Below are positions 16,252 through 25,409 of a stretch of 64,000 bases of DNA, piece by piece. The DNA lies in assembly GCA_964481885.1 (NCBI GenBank), contig CAYZUS010000001.1, positions 62,001 through 126,000 on the forward strand, read 5' to 3'. This DNA is from Fen731 sp964481885. Lineage in GTDB: Bacteria > Actinomycetota > Humimicrobiia > Humimicrobiales > Humimicrobiaceae. Both the position numbers and the translations under genes were made by a program. The notes below the pieces were generated by a model. It worked only from the letters and a program-made list of their open reading frames with translations. It had not been told where the DNA came from and did not search any database. Numbering within the stretch: the stretch's first letter is position 1; every line of letters starts with the position of its first letter.

Positions 16252-18033
16252 TTAGAACTCATACTGGCTATTAAAGCCTTTACTTTCATTATTTTTGATT
16301 CTTGTAGTTTCCTGAAGTAATTCAACCGCATGCGCCAGTGAAATATCGCTGTCAGAAAGTCCGCTTAGCATCCTTGATATTTCCCTTACAGCTTTATCGT
16401 GCGGCAGTCTGTTTATCATTATTTTTGTTCGTTCATTTTCGATGGTCTTGGCAATAAAAAAGTGGTCATCAGCAAATGCCGCAATTTGTGGCAAATGAGT
16501 GATGCAGATTACCTGGCACCTTCCGGAGATGTTGTATAATTTTTTTCCTACAGTTATTGCTGTGGATCCTCCGATACCTGTGTCTATTTCATCAAAAATC
16601 ATAGTGATTATATTATCAATACCGCTTACAATTGACTTAAGCGCAAGCATTATCCTGGAAATCTCTCCGCCTGAAGCAATTTTCCGCAAAGGTTTTACGC
16701 TTTCTCCCGGATTGAAGGAAAGCAGGAATTCTATATCATCAATGCCATTTTTGGTCGCTTTTACATCTCTGCCATTAACTTTCAGGCCAAATGCGCTATT
16801 GTCAGCGGTTAAATAATCTTTTTTTACTTCAAACTCAGCAGTTTTAAAATTCAGGTCCCCAAGTTCAATCTTAACATCTTTTTTTAAAACTATTATAGCT
16901 TCATCCCTTTTCATGGAAAGCGCCAGTGCCTCGGCAGAAAGGGCATCCCTGAGAATTATTGTCTTTTTACCAAGCTCCTCAATTTCAAAATCAAGTCCTT
17001 CGTAACTCGATATCTCGTCCTCTATTTTTTTTGAATAGGATTTAATCTGTGAAAGCTCCATATTGTATTTACGCTTGATCTCCCCTATTTTAAAGAGCCT
17101 TTCCTGAATCAAGTCCAGCCTCGAAGCAGAAAATTCCAGATTGCTTATATAATTTTTTAAATAATCATTTAAGTCCATTATAAATATTTTATAAGAGGAA
17201 AGCTCAGGCAGAAATTTTTCAAAATATTTATCAATAAGCGCAAGCTCGCTTATATCTTTATTTAAAATTGCAAGATTATCTGTCAGAGAATTGACAATGT
17301 TTTCATTACCGTTCAGTATTGCATCCGAATCAGTGCATGCATTATATATTTTTTCATAATTTTTAAGGATGTTTTTTTCTGCTTCGAGATTTTCTTCCTC
17401 GTTTTCGTCAAGGCCAAGTTTTTCTATCTCGTTTTTCCTGAATTTTAATTCTTCAAGCCTTATTTCCTTTTCTGACTGCAGTTTCTTTAGTTTTTCCAGT
17501 TCCCTGGCCGATTGTAAAAAATTTAAATATTTTTCCTCATATGATTTTTTTATTTCCAAAATATCTGATTTACCAAAATTGTCCAGTATGTCTATGTGTG
17601 TGTCAGGCTCCAGAAGGGACTGGTGGTCATGCTGGCCGTGTAAGTCCATAAAGCAATTGCCAAGGTTTTTTAATACGCTTACCTGAGTAAAAATACCGTT
17701 AATAAAGGCTCGGTTTTTACCCTGGCTGCTGACTTCTCTTGTTATTACAATATCCTCAAAACCTGTTTCATCTTCAATAAGGTTTTCGCTTTTTAAAAAA
17801 TTAATTGATTTTTCACTTTTGGTCAGGTCAAAATAGCCCTGGACAATAAGTTTGTCGCTGCCTTCCCTTATAAGCTCATTGTCTGCACGCTCTCCCAACA
17901 GAAGGTTTATTGCCTCGATTATAAGAGTTTTTCCGGCACCGGTCTCTCCTGATAATATGTTTAATCCCTTTCCGAACTTAACGGAAATATCATCAATTAA
18001 TGCAAAATTTTTTATTTGAAGTTCTTTAAGCAT
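16252..18033 (-). CDS. recN: DNA repair protein RecN
   Basis: SMC-like ATPase acting early in double-strand break repair. 593 residues. Walker A GETGAGKT at 29-36, a long central coiled-coil region (about 160-370) rich in Glu/Lys/Leu, then the ABC signature KIASGGEISRIMLALK and Walker B MIFDEIDTGIGG. ATG start, 15 nt after nadK. The tlyA-nadK-recN order is conserved in actinobacteria and Firmicutes. Confidence 0.97.
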   Translation of the reverse strand: MLKELQIKNFALIDDISVKFGKGLNILSGETGAGKTLIIEAINLLLGERADNELIREGSDKLIVQGYFDLTKSEKSINFLKSENLIEDETGFEDIVITREVSSQGKNRAFINGIFTQVSVLKNLGNCFMDLHGQHDHQSLLEPDTHIDILDNFGKSDILEIKKSYEEKYLNFLQSARELEKLKKLQSEKEIRLEELKFRKNEIEKLGLDENEEENLEAEKNILKNYEKIYNACTDSDAILNGNENIVNSLTDNLAILNKDISELALIDKYFEKFLPELSSYKIFIMDLNDYLKNYISNLEFSASRLDLIQERLFKIGEIKRKYNMELSQIKSYSKKIEDEISSYEGLDFEIEELGKKTIILRDALSAEALALSMKRDEAIIVLKKDVKIELGDLNFKTAEFEVKKDYLTADNSAFGLKVNGRDVKATKNGIDDIEFLLSFNPGESVKPLRKIASGGEISRIMLALKSIVSGIDNIITMIFDEIDTGIGGSTAITVGKKLYNISGRCQVICITHLPQIAAFADDHFFIAKTIENERTKIMINRLPHDKAVREISRMLSGLSDSDISLAHAVELLQETTRIKNNESKGFNSQYEF

Positions 18034-18048
18034 AATAGTGGTTTTGTA

Positions 18049-18915
18049 TTACTTTAAAAGTTTTTCCTTGAAAACTTTAAAAAATATGTTGTTGTTAAAA
18101 GTAATAAGCTTTAATTTAAGTTCAGATTTGTTAATCTTTAAAATATCGCCACTGTGCAGAATGGTGTCTTTTCGCGTACCGTCAACACTCAAAACATCAT
18201 TTTTATTTTTGGATTCAAGCCGTATTTCAAGATTGTTCCTGGGAGAAATGACCATGCTTCTTGCAAACAGGCTGTGTGCGCATAACGGCGTAATAATCAC
18301 AGATTCATTCATAGGCTCTACAATTGGCCCACCTGCTGATAGAGAGTACGCGGTTGAACCGGTAGGTGTAGCTATTATTATACCGTCTGCCCTGAAACTG
18401 ATGACATCCAGGCCATTTACGATGACTTCAAGGTCAATTATCTTGCTCATCATGTTCCTTGTCAGAGTAAACTCGTTTAATGCAATAAACGCCCCTCCAT
18501 TGTCATCTTCAATTATTCCTGTACCTCTGTAAATTACCATTTCCAGAAGCATTCTTTCTTCTATTTTAAAGGAACCTTTCAGCAGATCATCAATTGCAGT
18601 GGTATAATCTTTTAAATTGACTTCTGTAAGAAATCCAAGATTTCCGACATTAATTCCCATAATAGGAATCTGTCTTTTGAAAGCGTACCTGGCGGCTCTT
18701 AAAAAAGTTCCATCTCCTCCTACTGAAATAATAGCATCCGCTTTGGCTGAAAAATTATCACCGCTGACACAGGGCAGGTTGTGTTTTGAAGGCATATTAT
18801 CTTCAGAAAGCAATAGAACATCAATTTTTTTATTTATAAGATAATCATATACAAGCATTGCAATATTTACTGCTTTTTGCTTTTTGTTGTTAGTTATCAG
18901 GCCTATTGTTTTCAT
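18049..18915 (-). CDS. nadK: NAD kinase
   Basis: Phosphorylates NAD to NADP. 288 residues. The GGDGT motif (66-70) is complete, followed by GINVGNLGFLTEV and the PTGSTAYSLSAGGPIV loop that binds NAD. ATG start. Sits 62 nt after tlyA and 15 nt before recN. Confidence 0.97.
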   Translation of the reverse strand: MKTIGLITNNKKQKAVNIAMLVYDYLINKKIDVLLLSEDNMPSKHNLPCVSGDNFSAKADAIISVGGDGTFLRAARYAFKRQIPIMGINVGNLGFLTEVNLKDYTTAIDDLLKGSFKIEERMLLEMVIYRGTGIIEDDNGGAFIALNEFTLTRNMMSKIIDLEVIVNGLDVISFRADGIIIATPTGSTAYSLSAGGPIVEPMNESVIITPLCAHSLFARSMVISPRNNLEIRLESKNKNDVLSVDGTRKDTILHSGDILKINKSELKLKLITFNNNIFFKVFKEKLLK

Positions 18916-18977
18916 TTTATTTTTTAAATAAATTAATAAGAATTTTTACCAAATTAAATAAAATTTTTACAAAAATC

Positions 18978-19808
18978 TTAACCAAAATATTTTACCGACA
19001 TATCCACAGTATCTGTTATTATTTTACCATAATTATTTTCTGTTTTTTTAACATTTATAAGATTTTCATTATTTATTTCACCGAATGCTTTCTTAATGTA
19101 AATCCAGAATTCAATATTTCCTTTTGCTCCTTTAATCTTTGAAAATCCTATGCCCTCTATTGAAATATTGAAGTCAGACAAAAAACCTGTCGTCCTTTCC
19201 AGTATTTTTATGTGGAGTTCACTGTTTTTTATAACACCTCCCGGCTCAACTTCACCTTTTTGTGCTTCAAACTGCGGCTTCACAAGAAGTAATATTTCTC
19301 CGCCTGGAGAAGTCACCGAAAATATATCATTGAAAATGGTTTTAAGTGAAATAAATGAAACATCTACTACGGTCAGATCAGCCATATATTTCAGCAAACT
19401 TTTATCAATATTTCTTATATTGGTTCTTTCAAGCAGTATCACTCTCGGATCATTTCTTAATTTCCAGGAAATAATTCCGTATCCAACATCAATTGCTGTA
19501 ACAACTTCAGCACCGTTTTGCAGCAGAAAATCTGTAAACCCTCCTGTTGAAGAGCCTATGTCAATGGTTTTTTTCCCTGATGCGCTTAAGTTAAAGTTGC
19601 TGAAAGCACCCTCTATCTTTATGCCGCCCCTGGACACATAAGGGTCATCCTTTATGATTCTGATGCTGGCATTTTCCGGGATTTTTGTACCAGGTTTTTC
19701 AATTTTTGAAGCACCAACTATGACCCTGCCCTCAATAATTAAAAGTTCTGCGCTTTTAATGTCAGGGGCAAGTTTTTTTTCAAGCAATACAGCTGCAAGA
19801 CTTTTCAA
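18978..19808 (-). CDS. tlyA: TlyA family rRNA methyltransferase (S4-FtsJ)
   Basis: Putative 2'-O-methyltransferase of 16S/23S rRNA; in mycobacteria TlyA modifies rRNA and affects capreomycin sensitivity. 276 residues. An N-terminal S4 domain (1-60) precedes an FtsJ fold: IDIGSSTGGFTDFLLQNGA binds SAM, with AIDVGYG, ADLTVVDVSFISL and LLLVKPQFEA carrying the K-D-K-E residues. The start is TTG 19808 overlapping the ispA stop as TTGA, so translation is coupled. No ATG alternative keeps the S4 domain. Confidence 0.94.
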   Translation of the reverse strand: MKSLAAVLLEKKLAPDIKSAELLIIEGRVIVGASKIEKPGTKIPENASIRIIKDDPYVSRGGIKIEGAFSNFNLSASGKKTIDIGSSTGGFTDFLLQNGAEVVTAIDVGYGIISWKLRNDPRVILLERTNIRNIDKSLLKYMADLTVVDVSFISLKTIFNDIFSVTSPGGEILLLVKPQFEAQKGEVEPGGVIKNSELHIKILERTTGFLSDFNISIEGIGFSKIKGAKGNIEFWIYIKKAFGEINNENLINVKKTENNYGKIITDTVDMSVKYFG

Positions 19809-20719
19809 TTTTTCCTTTGAAGTATAAATTGTGCAATCTTAATGAGCCATTCTTTCTCAACATCCATGCTCTCTACTATCTGGATGGCAATGTTTATTTT
19901 TTCCTTTGCAATTTTTTTGGATTTTTCAATGCCAAACAAGCTGGGAAATGTATTCTTGTTCTGTAAAATATCCTTACCTGATGTTTTACCCGTTATTTCA
20001 ATCGTAGATTCCAGGTCAAGCAGGTCATCAGTAATCTGAAAGGCCATGCCTATGTTTTCTGAATATTGCTTAAAAAGGCTGATATAGTCATCGCCGGCAC
20101 CTGATAATATTGCACCGCTTGTTACTGCAGCTGTAATAAGCTTTCCTGTCTTGTTTGCGTGCATATATTCAAGAAGAGGTTTTGATATTTTTTTGCCTGC
20201 AAAAAATACATCAACTATCTGGCCCGCTACCATACCATGCGCACCCGACGCTGAACCAATTTCGGACAGAACTTTAACAAGTACTTCAGGAGGGCTTTCC
20301 TGCCTGGAAAGTATAATGTTAAATGCTTCAGCAAAAATTGCATCACCCGCAAGGATTGCTATATCCTCGCCGAACTTCCTGTGGCAAGTGGGGGCGCCTC
20401 TGCGGAAATCATCATTATCTATTGCAGGAAGATCATCGTGGATAAGCGAATAGGTATGGATAAATTCAATGGCACATGCGACCGGAAGAACCAGTTCGTA
20501 GTCTTTTCCAAGGCTTTTGGCAACAGTCAGGCATAATATCGGCCTTAATCTTTTTCCGCCGTTATTCATGCTGTAAACAATAGATTTTTTAAGTATCTGC
20601 GGGATATCAGAATATCCTTTAAGATATTCATTTATGCGGTCATTTATTATTTTTATAAGGGATTCCGGATAAAGAGAACCCGTTTCGTTAACAAAATTAG
20701 TGAATTCTTTCTTTTTCAT
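19805..20719 (-). CDS. ispA: polyprenyl (farnesyl/geranylgeranyl) diphosphate synthase
   Basis: Condenses IPP with allylic diphosphates. 304 residues. First Asp-rich motif HDDLPAIDNDDFRRG, second QITDDLLDLE; GKRLRPILCL binds IPP, and TGKTSGKDILQNKNTFPSL is the FPP-synthase C-terminal segment. The chain-length region before the first motif (AIEFIHTYSLIHDD) is FPP/GGPP-like, but product length is not certain. ATG start, 25 nt after nusB. It uses products of IspH encoded at 425. Confidence 0.94.
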   Translation of the reverse strand: MKKKEFTNFVNETGSLYPESLIKIINDRINEYLKGYSDIPQILKKSIVYSMNNGGKRLRPILCLTVAKSLGKDYELVLPVACAIEFIHTYSLIHDDLPAIDNDDFRRGAPTCHRKFGEDIAILAGDAIFAEAFNIILSRQESPPEVLVKVLSEIGSASGAHGMVAGQIVDVFFAGKKISKPLLEYMHANKTGKLITAAVTSGAILSGAGDDYISLFKQYSENIGMAFQITDDLLDLESTIEITGKTSGKDILQNKNTFPSLFGIEKSKKIAKEKINIAIQIVESMDVEKEWLIKIAQFILQRKN

Positions 20720-20744
20720 TAAATAATCTGTAAATCAGTAATAA

Positions 20745-21176
20745 TTATCCAATATTTTTTAAAGTTTTTCCCTGCTGAATCTCAAGAAATATTTTTCCAA
20801 GCACGCCGTTTACAAATTTCGGTGTGTCCTCCTTCTGGCCAAACCTTTTTGCAATTTCAATAGCTTCATCCACAGATACTTTCAGCGGTATTTCATTTTT
20901 GAAAAGCATTTCATAAATACCGACTCTTATTATGTTTCTGTCTATAAATGCTATTCTGTCTATGGTCCAGTTCTCAACTATTCTTTTAATAATAGTATCT
21001 ATTTCGTCCAGGTTGCTTTTTACTCCTCTGACAATTTCAGACGTGAAAACATCTATCTCTCTTCCAAGAGAAATTTCATTAGCAATGGTCTTTTCAATAT
21101 CTTTTTCCAAAAGATCACTCTGGTATAACAGGATAACGGCTTCTTCCCTGGCTTTTCTTCTTGATATTTTTGTCAT
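20745..21176 (-). CDS. nusB: transcription antitermination factor NusB
   Basis: All-helical protein that with NusE (S10) binds boxA of rRNA operons. 143 residues. It opens with SRRKAREEAVILLYQSDLL and ends with FVNGVLGKIFLE, the two conserved NusB signatures; IALRIGIYEML is represented by RNIIRVGIYEMLFKNEIP. ATG start. The 202 nt between efp and nusB are AT-rich without a clear feature. Confidence 0.96.
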   Translation of the reverse strand: MTKISRRKAREEAVILLYQSDLLEKDIEKTIANEISLGREIDVFTSEIVRGVKSNLDEIDTIIKRIVENWTIDRIAFIDRNIIRVGIYEMLFKNEIPLKVSVDEAIEIAKRFGQKEDTPKFVNGVLGKIFLEIQQGKTLKNIG

Positions 21177-21378
21177 AATTATAAAACAAAAAATAATTTA
21201 TGCAAGTGCATATTTGTGCCTATATATAATGTTTTTAAATAATAAGCATTATAAAAAGCGATTCTTTTAAATATTTAAATATTATCAACTATTTAAAGCT
21301 GCCAAATAGTTTTTGCCATCAAGTATTTAACTATTGTCAGCTGATAAGCGCCGTCAAATATTTGGTTCTGTCAAAAAA

Positions 21379-21939
21379 TTATTTGCTTACTCTGGTTATA
21401 TAGTCGCCGGTTCTTGTGTCTATTTTGATTATATCTCCTTCATTAATAAAAAGCGGAACCTGTATCTTTGCGCCTGTTTCTATTTCTGCAGGCTTGAAGG
21501 TATTACTTACAGTATCACCTTTGACTCCCGGCTCAGCTTTTAAAACCTTGGACTCTATTGCAAGAGGAAGTTCAATCGATATTGGCTCCCCCTTATAAAA
21601 GACAATGGTCACCTCGAGATTTTCAAGAAGAAATTTTTTGCGGTCGCCGATGTTCTCTTCAGAGACAATTATCTGCTCAAAGGATTCACTGTCCATAAAA
21701 TTATAATGCTCATCCTTATATAAAAACTGCATTTTTTTTGTTTCAAGTATGGCCTGCTCAATTTTTTCACCGGCCCTGAAAGTTTTTTCGATATTGGCTC
21801 CTGTATTAAGGTTTTTCAATTTTGTCCTTACAAAAGCTCCGCCTTTGCCCGGTTTTACGTGCTGAAAGTAAATCACTTCAAAAAGTGAATCCTCGTAATT
21901 TATTGCCATGCCGTTCTTTAAATCATTTGTAGTTATCAT
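21379..21939 (-). CDS. efp: translation elongation factor P
   Basis: Rescues ribosomes stalled on polyproline. 186 residues, three OB/KOW domains. The loop PGKGGAFVRTKLKNL carries K32, the position modified in many bacteria; VDVSFINEGDIIKIDTRTGDYITRV-type C-terminal sequence is present (LFINEGDIIKIDTRTG). ATG start with a strong AAGGAGG 7 nt upstream, the best ribosome-binding site in this cluster. The lysylation enzymes are not in this window, so the modification type is unknown. Confidence 0.98.
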   Translation of the reverse strand: MITTNDLKNGMAINYEDSLFEVIYFQHVKPGKGGAFVRTKLKNLNTGANIEKTFRAGEKIEQAILETKKMQFLYKDEHYNFMDSESFEQIIVSEENIGDRKKFLLENLEVTIVFYKGEPISIELPLAIESKVLKAEPGVKGDTVSNTFKPAEIETGAKIQVPLFINEGDIIKIDTRTGDYITRVSK

Positions 21940-21985
21940 AAAAATGCCTCCTTATTATATAGAATAAATCCTAAAAGTCTGAAAT

Positions 21986-23116
21986 CTACTCAAGGACCAG
22001 AAGTGATTTTGAATCACTGTAAAAATTTTCATAACCTCCATCCTTAACAAGAACAATATCTTCAATTCTTACTCCGCCGATGCCTTCAAGGTATATGCCC
22101 GGTTCTATCGTAATAACCATATTTTCTTTAAGTACCGTATCGTCAATAAAAGAAACTGTGGGGAGCTCATGAATCTCAAGCCCTACACCATGGCCAAGGC
22201 CATGGCCGAAGAATTTCCCGTATCCTTTTTCTTCAATGTATTCCCTTGAAACAGAGTCAAGTTCTTTACATGTTATACCTGCCCTGCAGGCTTTTAAGGC
22301 TCTAGCTTGCGCCTGCAATACTATATCATATATTTGCTTTAATTTTTCTATTTTATCAGGGTTTTTGGAGTCATTTTGCTCATCCATAAATATTGTTCTT
22401 GTAAAATCAGAACAGTAATGATCATATTTACAGCCCATGTCAAATAATAATATGCCGCTATTTATTAATTTCCCTGAAGGCTCGTAGTGTGGCAAAGACG
22501 ATGCCTGGTTATTTGCTATTATCAAATCAAAGGAAAGTCCGGAAGCACCATTTTTTATCATATTTCCCTCAATCTCGAATGCAAGTTCTACTTCAGAAAA
22601 TTTTCTGATGCCGGCATAACTTTTTTTCAGCACAAACTCGAAAGCACCCTGGGTTATTTCACAGGATTTCCTGATTGATTCAATCTCACATAAATCTTTA
22701 ACGAGTCTTAAATCTTCCACAATCCCGGGAGCATTGGTAACTTCGATACCGTTTTCTTTCAAAACTTCTTCGGCTCTTAAGAAATTGTCATGACTGATAC
22801 TATTGCCCTCAAAGCCGCAGCATTTTATACCCATCTCCCCGAGTATTTCTGAAAGTTTTTTGAATTTCTGGCTGAGAAATCTGACAACCCTGGTATTTTT
22901 AGCTGACACAGATTTGTTTGCCTGTTCAAAATGTATAAAGTGGGCAAGAAGCACTGTTTCATTTTCAGAAATCACAGCAATACTTCCGGTATCTTTGCCG
23001 TAGAAACCGGTAAGGTAAAATATATTTTCGTCTTTAAAAACTATTAATCCTTTGAGCTTATTTTCTCTAAGCTTTTTCTTTAAATTTTCCTGCCTGATTT
23101 CAAAAATATTATCCAT
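21986..23116 (-). CDS. pepQ: Xaa-Pro aminopeptidase/dipeptidase (M24)
   Basis: Metallopeptidase releasing N-terminal residues before proline. 376 residues. A creatinase-like N-terminal domain (1-130) precedes the pita-bread fold. Metal ligands: Asp in LLFDMGCKYDHYCSDFTRT (two Asp), His in FGHGLGHGVGLEIHE, Glu in VITIEPGIYL and Glu in GGVRIEDIVLV. ATG start, 3 nt after aroQ. The aroQ-pepQ-efp-nusB order is typical of actinobacteria and Firmicutes. Confidence 0.95.
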   Translation of the reverse strand: MDNIFEIRQENLKKKLRENKLKGLIVFKDENIFYLTGFYGKDTGSIAVISENETVLLAHFIHFEQANKSVSAKNTRVVRFLSQKFKKLSEILGEMGIKCCGFEGNSISHDNFLRAEEVLKENGIEVTNAPGIVEDLRLVKDLCEIESIRKSCEITQGAFEFVLKKSYAGIRKFSEVELAFEIEGNMIKNGASGLSFDLIIANNQASSLPHYEPSGKLINSGILLFDMGCKYDHYCSDFTRTIFMDEQNDSKNPDKIEKLKQIYDIVLQAQARALKACRAGITCKELDSVSREYIEEKGYGKFFGHGLGHGVGLEIHELPTVSFIDDTVLKENMVITIEPGIYLEGIGGVRIEDIVLVKDGGYENFYSDSKSLLVLE

Positions 23117-23119
23117 TTT

Positions 23120-23563
23120 TTAGTCTCCTTGTCCGCAATCCTGAGCTATGTAAATCAAAGCTATTTTATACACCTGAATCCCTAACCCGCTTAAAACACC
23201 TTTGACAGCCGGCGAAATAACCGATTTCTGTCTCCACTCTTCTCTTGCAAAAATGTTTGATATGTGGACCTCGATAACAGGGATTTTTACTGCAAGTATT
23301 GCATCATGAATGCTGTAGCTGTAATGCGTGAGAGCTCCTGGATTAATTATTATATAATCAGTGTTGCCGGCACATGAATGCAGTTTGTCTAAAATATCCC
23401 CTTCGCTGTTTGATTGAAAGTATTCGAGTTCAATATTATTTTGATTTGAATATTCTTTTAAATCATTCAGGACAGTTTCAAAACTTTTCTCACCGTAAAT
23501 ACTTTTTTCCCTCGTGCCCAGCAGGTTTAGATTTGGACCATTAATTATCGCCACTTTTTTCAT
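23120..23563 (-). CDS. aroQ: 3-dehydroquinate dehydratase, type II
   Basis: Third shikimate step. 147 residues, usual for the dodecameric type II enzyme. Motifs: NGPNLNLLGTRE with R18, catalytic Y23 in SIYG, QSNSEGDILDKLH, NPGALTHYSYSIHDAI and EVHISNIFAREEWR with the catalytic His and Arg. ATG start, 63 nt after aroB. Confidence 0.97.
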   Translation of the reverse strand: MKKVAIINGPNLNLLGTREKSIYGEKSFETVLNDLKEYSNQNNIELEYFQSNSEGDILDKLHSCAGNTDYIIINPGALTHYSYSIHDAILAVKIPVIEVHISNIFAREEWRQKSVISPAVKGVLSGLGIQVYKIALIYIAQDCGQGD

Positions 23564-23626
23564 TTTATTTGCTTCCCTTTCGGTAATAGTATAAATTCCC
23601 AGAGTTTGCGTCCATACTTTAAAATC

Positions 23627-24832
23627 TTATAGCCTGACTGATATGTTTTTAAAAATTGCTTCTTTTATAATATCTGTCCCAACGTTACGATAAAAAACAG
23701 GCCTGTTTAGTGCTTTTAAGAGAACAAATTTGTTGGCAGATGCGGAAAATTTCTTATCAAATTTCATTGCATCAAAAATATCGTCAGCCAGTTTGCCTTT
23801 GAGGGTTTCTTTATTACTTTCAGATTTTTTTGCATGTATTTCAAAATTACCCGGCGATTTTTCATCATCAAAATCATCACAGTAATCAAAGCTGTATGGC
23901 AATTTCAGCTTTTTATAAAGGCTGATGATACTATGCCTGAAAGAATCACCAAGCAGTCCAAGGCTTATTGAAATATCTATTGCAATAATCATCCCGATTG
24001 CTACGGCCTGGCCATGATTTATGCCTTTAAATCCTGAAATTTTTTCTAATGCGTGCCCTGCGGTATGTCCAAAATTAAGCAAATTTCTGTAATTACTGTC
24101 AAATTCATCTTTTTTTACAACAGATGTTTTAATTTTTGCACAAGAGTATGTTACTGCTTCAAACTGCGGAAGCGATATCAACTCTTTGAGTGTCCCGGTA
24201 TCTGATATCTGCAGAGCCAGATTGTTTAAAAGCTCCAGTATCTTCCTGTCAAATATGATTCCGTATTTTACAATCTCAGCCAATCCGTTAATTATGTCTT
24301 TTTCCTGCAGAGTTTGCAGAAATAAAGTATCCATTATAATTGCATGAGGCTGATAAAAACTTCCGATTACATTTTTTACGTCTTTGAAGTTTACGACTGC
24401 CTTGCCACCAATACTGCTGTCTACCTGGGATATTATAGTGGTTGGTATCTGCAGCAGTTTTACGCCTCTGTGAAATGTTGAGGCAGCAAAACCTGCCAAG
24501 TCTCCTATCACGCCTCCGCCAAATGCGATTACAACGTCATCCCTGTGCATGTTAAGATCAAGCATGTTTTCATATATATATTTCGTGTTTTCAAGACTCT
24601 TCTGTTCTTCACCATCTTTTAAAACTATTTTTTTTAATGATTTTGTAAACGAATTAAGAAAAACGTCTATAGTTTCGCCATAGATACCATTAACAACATC
24701 ATTGGTTACAAATAGTATTTTTTCAGAACTAAAAAAATGTTTGTTTAATAGTTCTGGCGCAGTGTCTATTATACCCCGCCCAATATAGACAGGATATTTT
24801 CTTAAAGTTGTCTGGGCACATATAGTTTTCAC
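23627..24832 (-). CDS. aroB: 3-dehydroquinate synthase with a polar insertion
   Basis: Second shikimate step, converting DAHP to 3-dehydroquinate with NAD+ and a metal. 401 residues, longer than the usual 350-365. Motifs: DGEEQKSL, FGGGVIGDLAGFAASTFHRG, PTTIISQVDSSIGGK, GLAEIVKYGII, NFGHTAGHALE and NHGQAVAIGM with the metal-binding Glu and His residues. Between LPYSF (about 315) and DAMKFDKK (355) lies an extra polar stretch of about 33 residues, rich in Asp, Lys and Ser. GTG start overlapping the aroK stop as GTGA. Confidence 0.96.
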   Translation of the reverse strand: MKTICAQTTLRKYPVYIGRGIIDTAPELLNKHFFSSEKILFVTNDVVNGIYGETIDVFLNSFTKSLKKIVLKDGEEQKSLENTKYIYENMLDLNMHRDDVVIAFGGGVIGDLAGFAASTFHRGVKLLQIPTTIISQVDSSIGGKAVVNFKDVKNVIGSFYQPHAIIMDTLFLQTLQEKDIINGLAEIVKYGIIFDRKILELLNNLALQISDTGTLKELISLPQFEAVTYSCAKIKTSVVKKDEFDSNYRNLLNFGHTAGHALEKISGFKGINHGQAVAIGMIIAIDISISLGLLGDSFRHSIISLYKKLKLPYSFDYCDDFDDEKSPGNFEIHAKKSESNKETLKGKLADDIFDAMKFDKKFSASANKFVLLKALNRPVFYRNVGTDIIKEAIFKNISVRL

Positions 24833-25362
24833 TCTTTTATCCTTTGCAAAATTTCATCTGCAGCTTCAATGGGGGTTCTATGGTCTGTATCAACTGTAAA
24901 GTCCGCGGCATTTCTGTAAAAGTGATCTCTTTTTGTAATAAGTTCAGTTATTACTTCCATTCTGTTGGGTGCTTTAAGTAATGGCCTGTCAACTGTATTT
25001 TTAAGCCTTTCAAATGCTGCTGCAGGTGATACATGCAGAAAAATGACAGTACTGTTTTTTTTGATAATTTCAATGTTTTCATGCCTGATTATAACCCCGC
25101 CTCCGCATGCAAACACGCAGTTTTTGTTGACATATATCTTTTTTACAGTTTTTGTTTCAGTGTTCCTGAAATACTCTTCCCCATGTTTTTCGAAAACATC
25201 AGAAATTGGCATATTCAAACTTAATTCAATGATATTATCAAGGTCCACAAACAAAAATTTTAGCCTTTCAGCTAAAATTTCTCCGGTTGTGGTTTTGCCT
25301 GAACCCATAAATCCTATAAGAGACAGATTTGTAATAGTTTGTGGCTGTATTTGTTTGTTCAT
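24829..25362 (-). CDS. aroK: shikimate kinase
   Basis: Fifth shikimate step. 177 residues. P-loop GFMGSGKTTTGE (17-28), DLDNIIE (shikimate-binding Asp), CGGGVIIRHEN, and the lid RPLLK. ATG start, about 47 nt after aroC, and coupled to aroB by a 4-nt overlap. The aroC-K-B-Q order matches actinobacteria. Confidence 0.97.
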   Translation of the reverse strand: MNKQIQPQTITNLSLIGFMGSGKTTTGEILAERLKFLFVDLDNIIELSLNMPISDVFEKHGEEYFRNTETKTVKKIYVNKNCVFACGGGVIIRHENIEIIKKNSTVIFLHVSPAAAFERLKNTVDRPLLKAPNRMEVITELITKRDHFYRNAADFTVDTDHRTPIEAADEILQRIKE

Positions 25363-25409
25363 TTAAAAGAGCTTCTTAAAATTTATATATCTGATATATG
25401 TCTGATATA

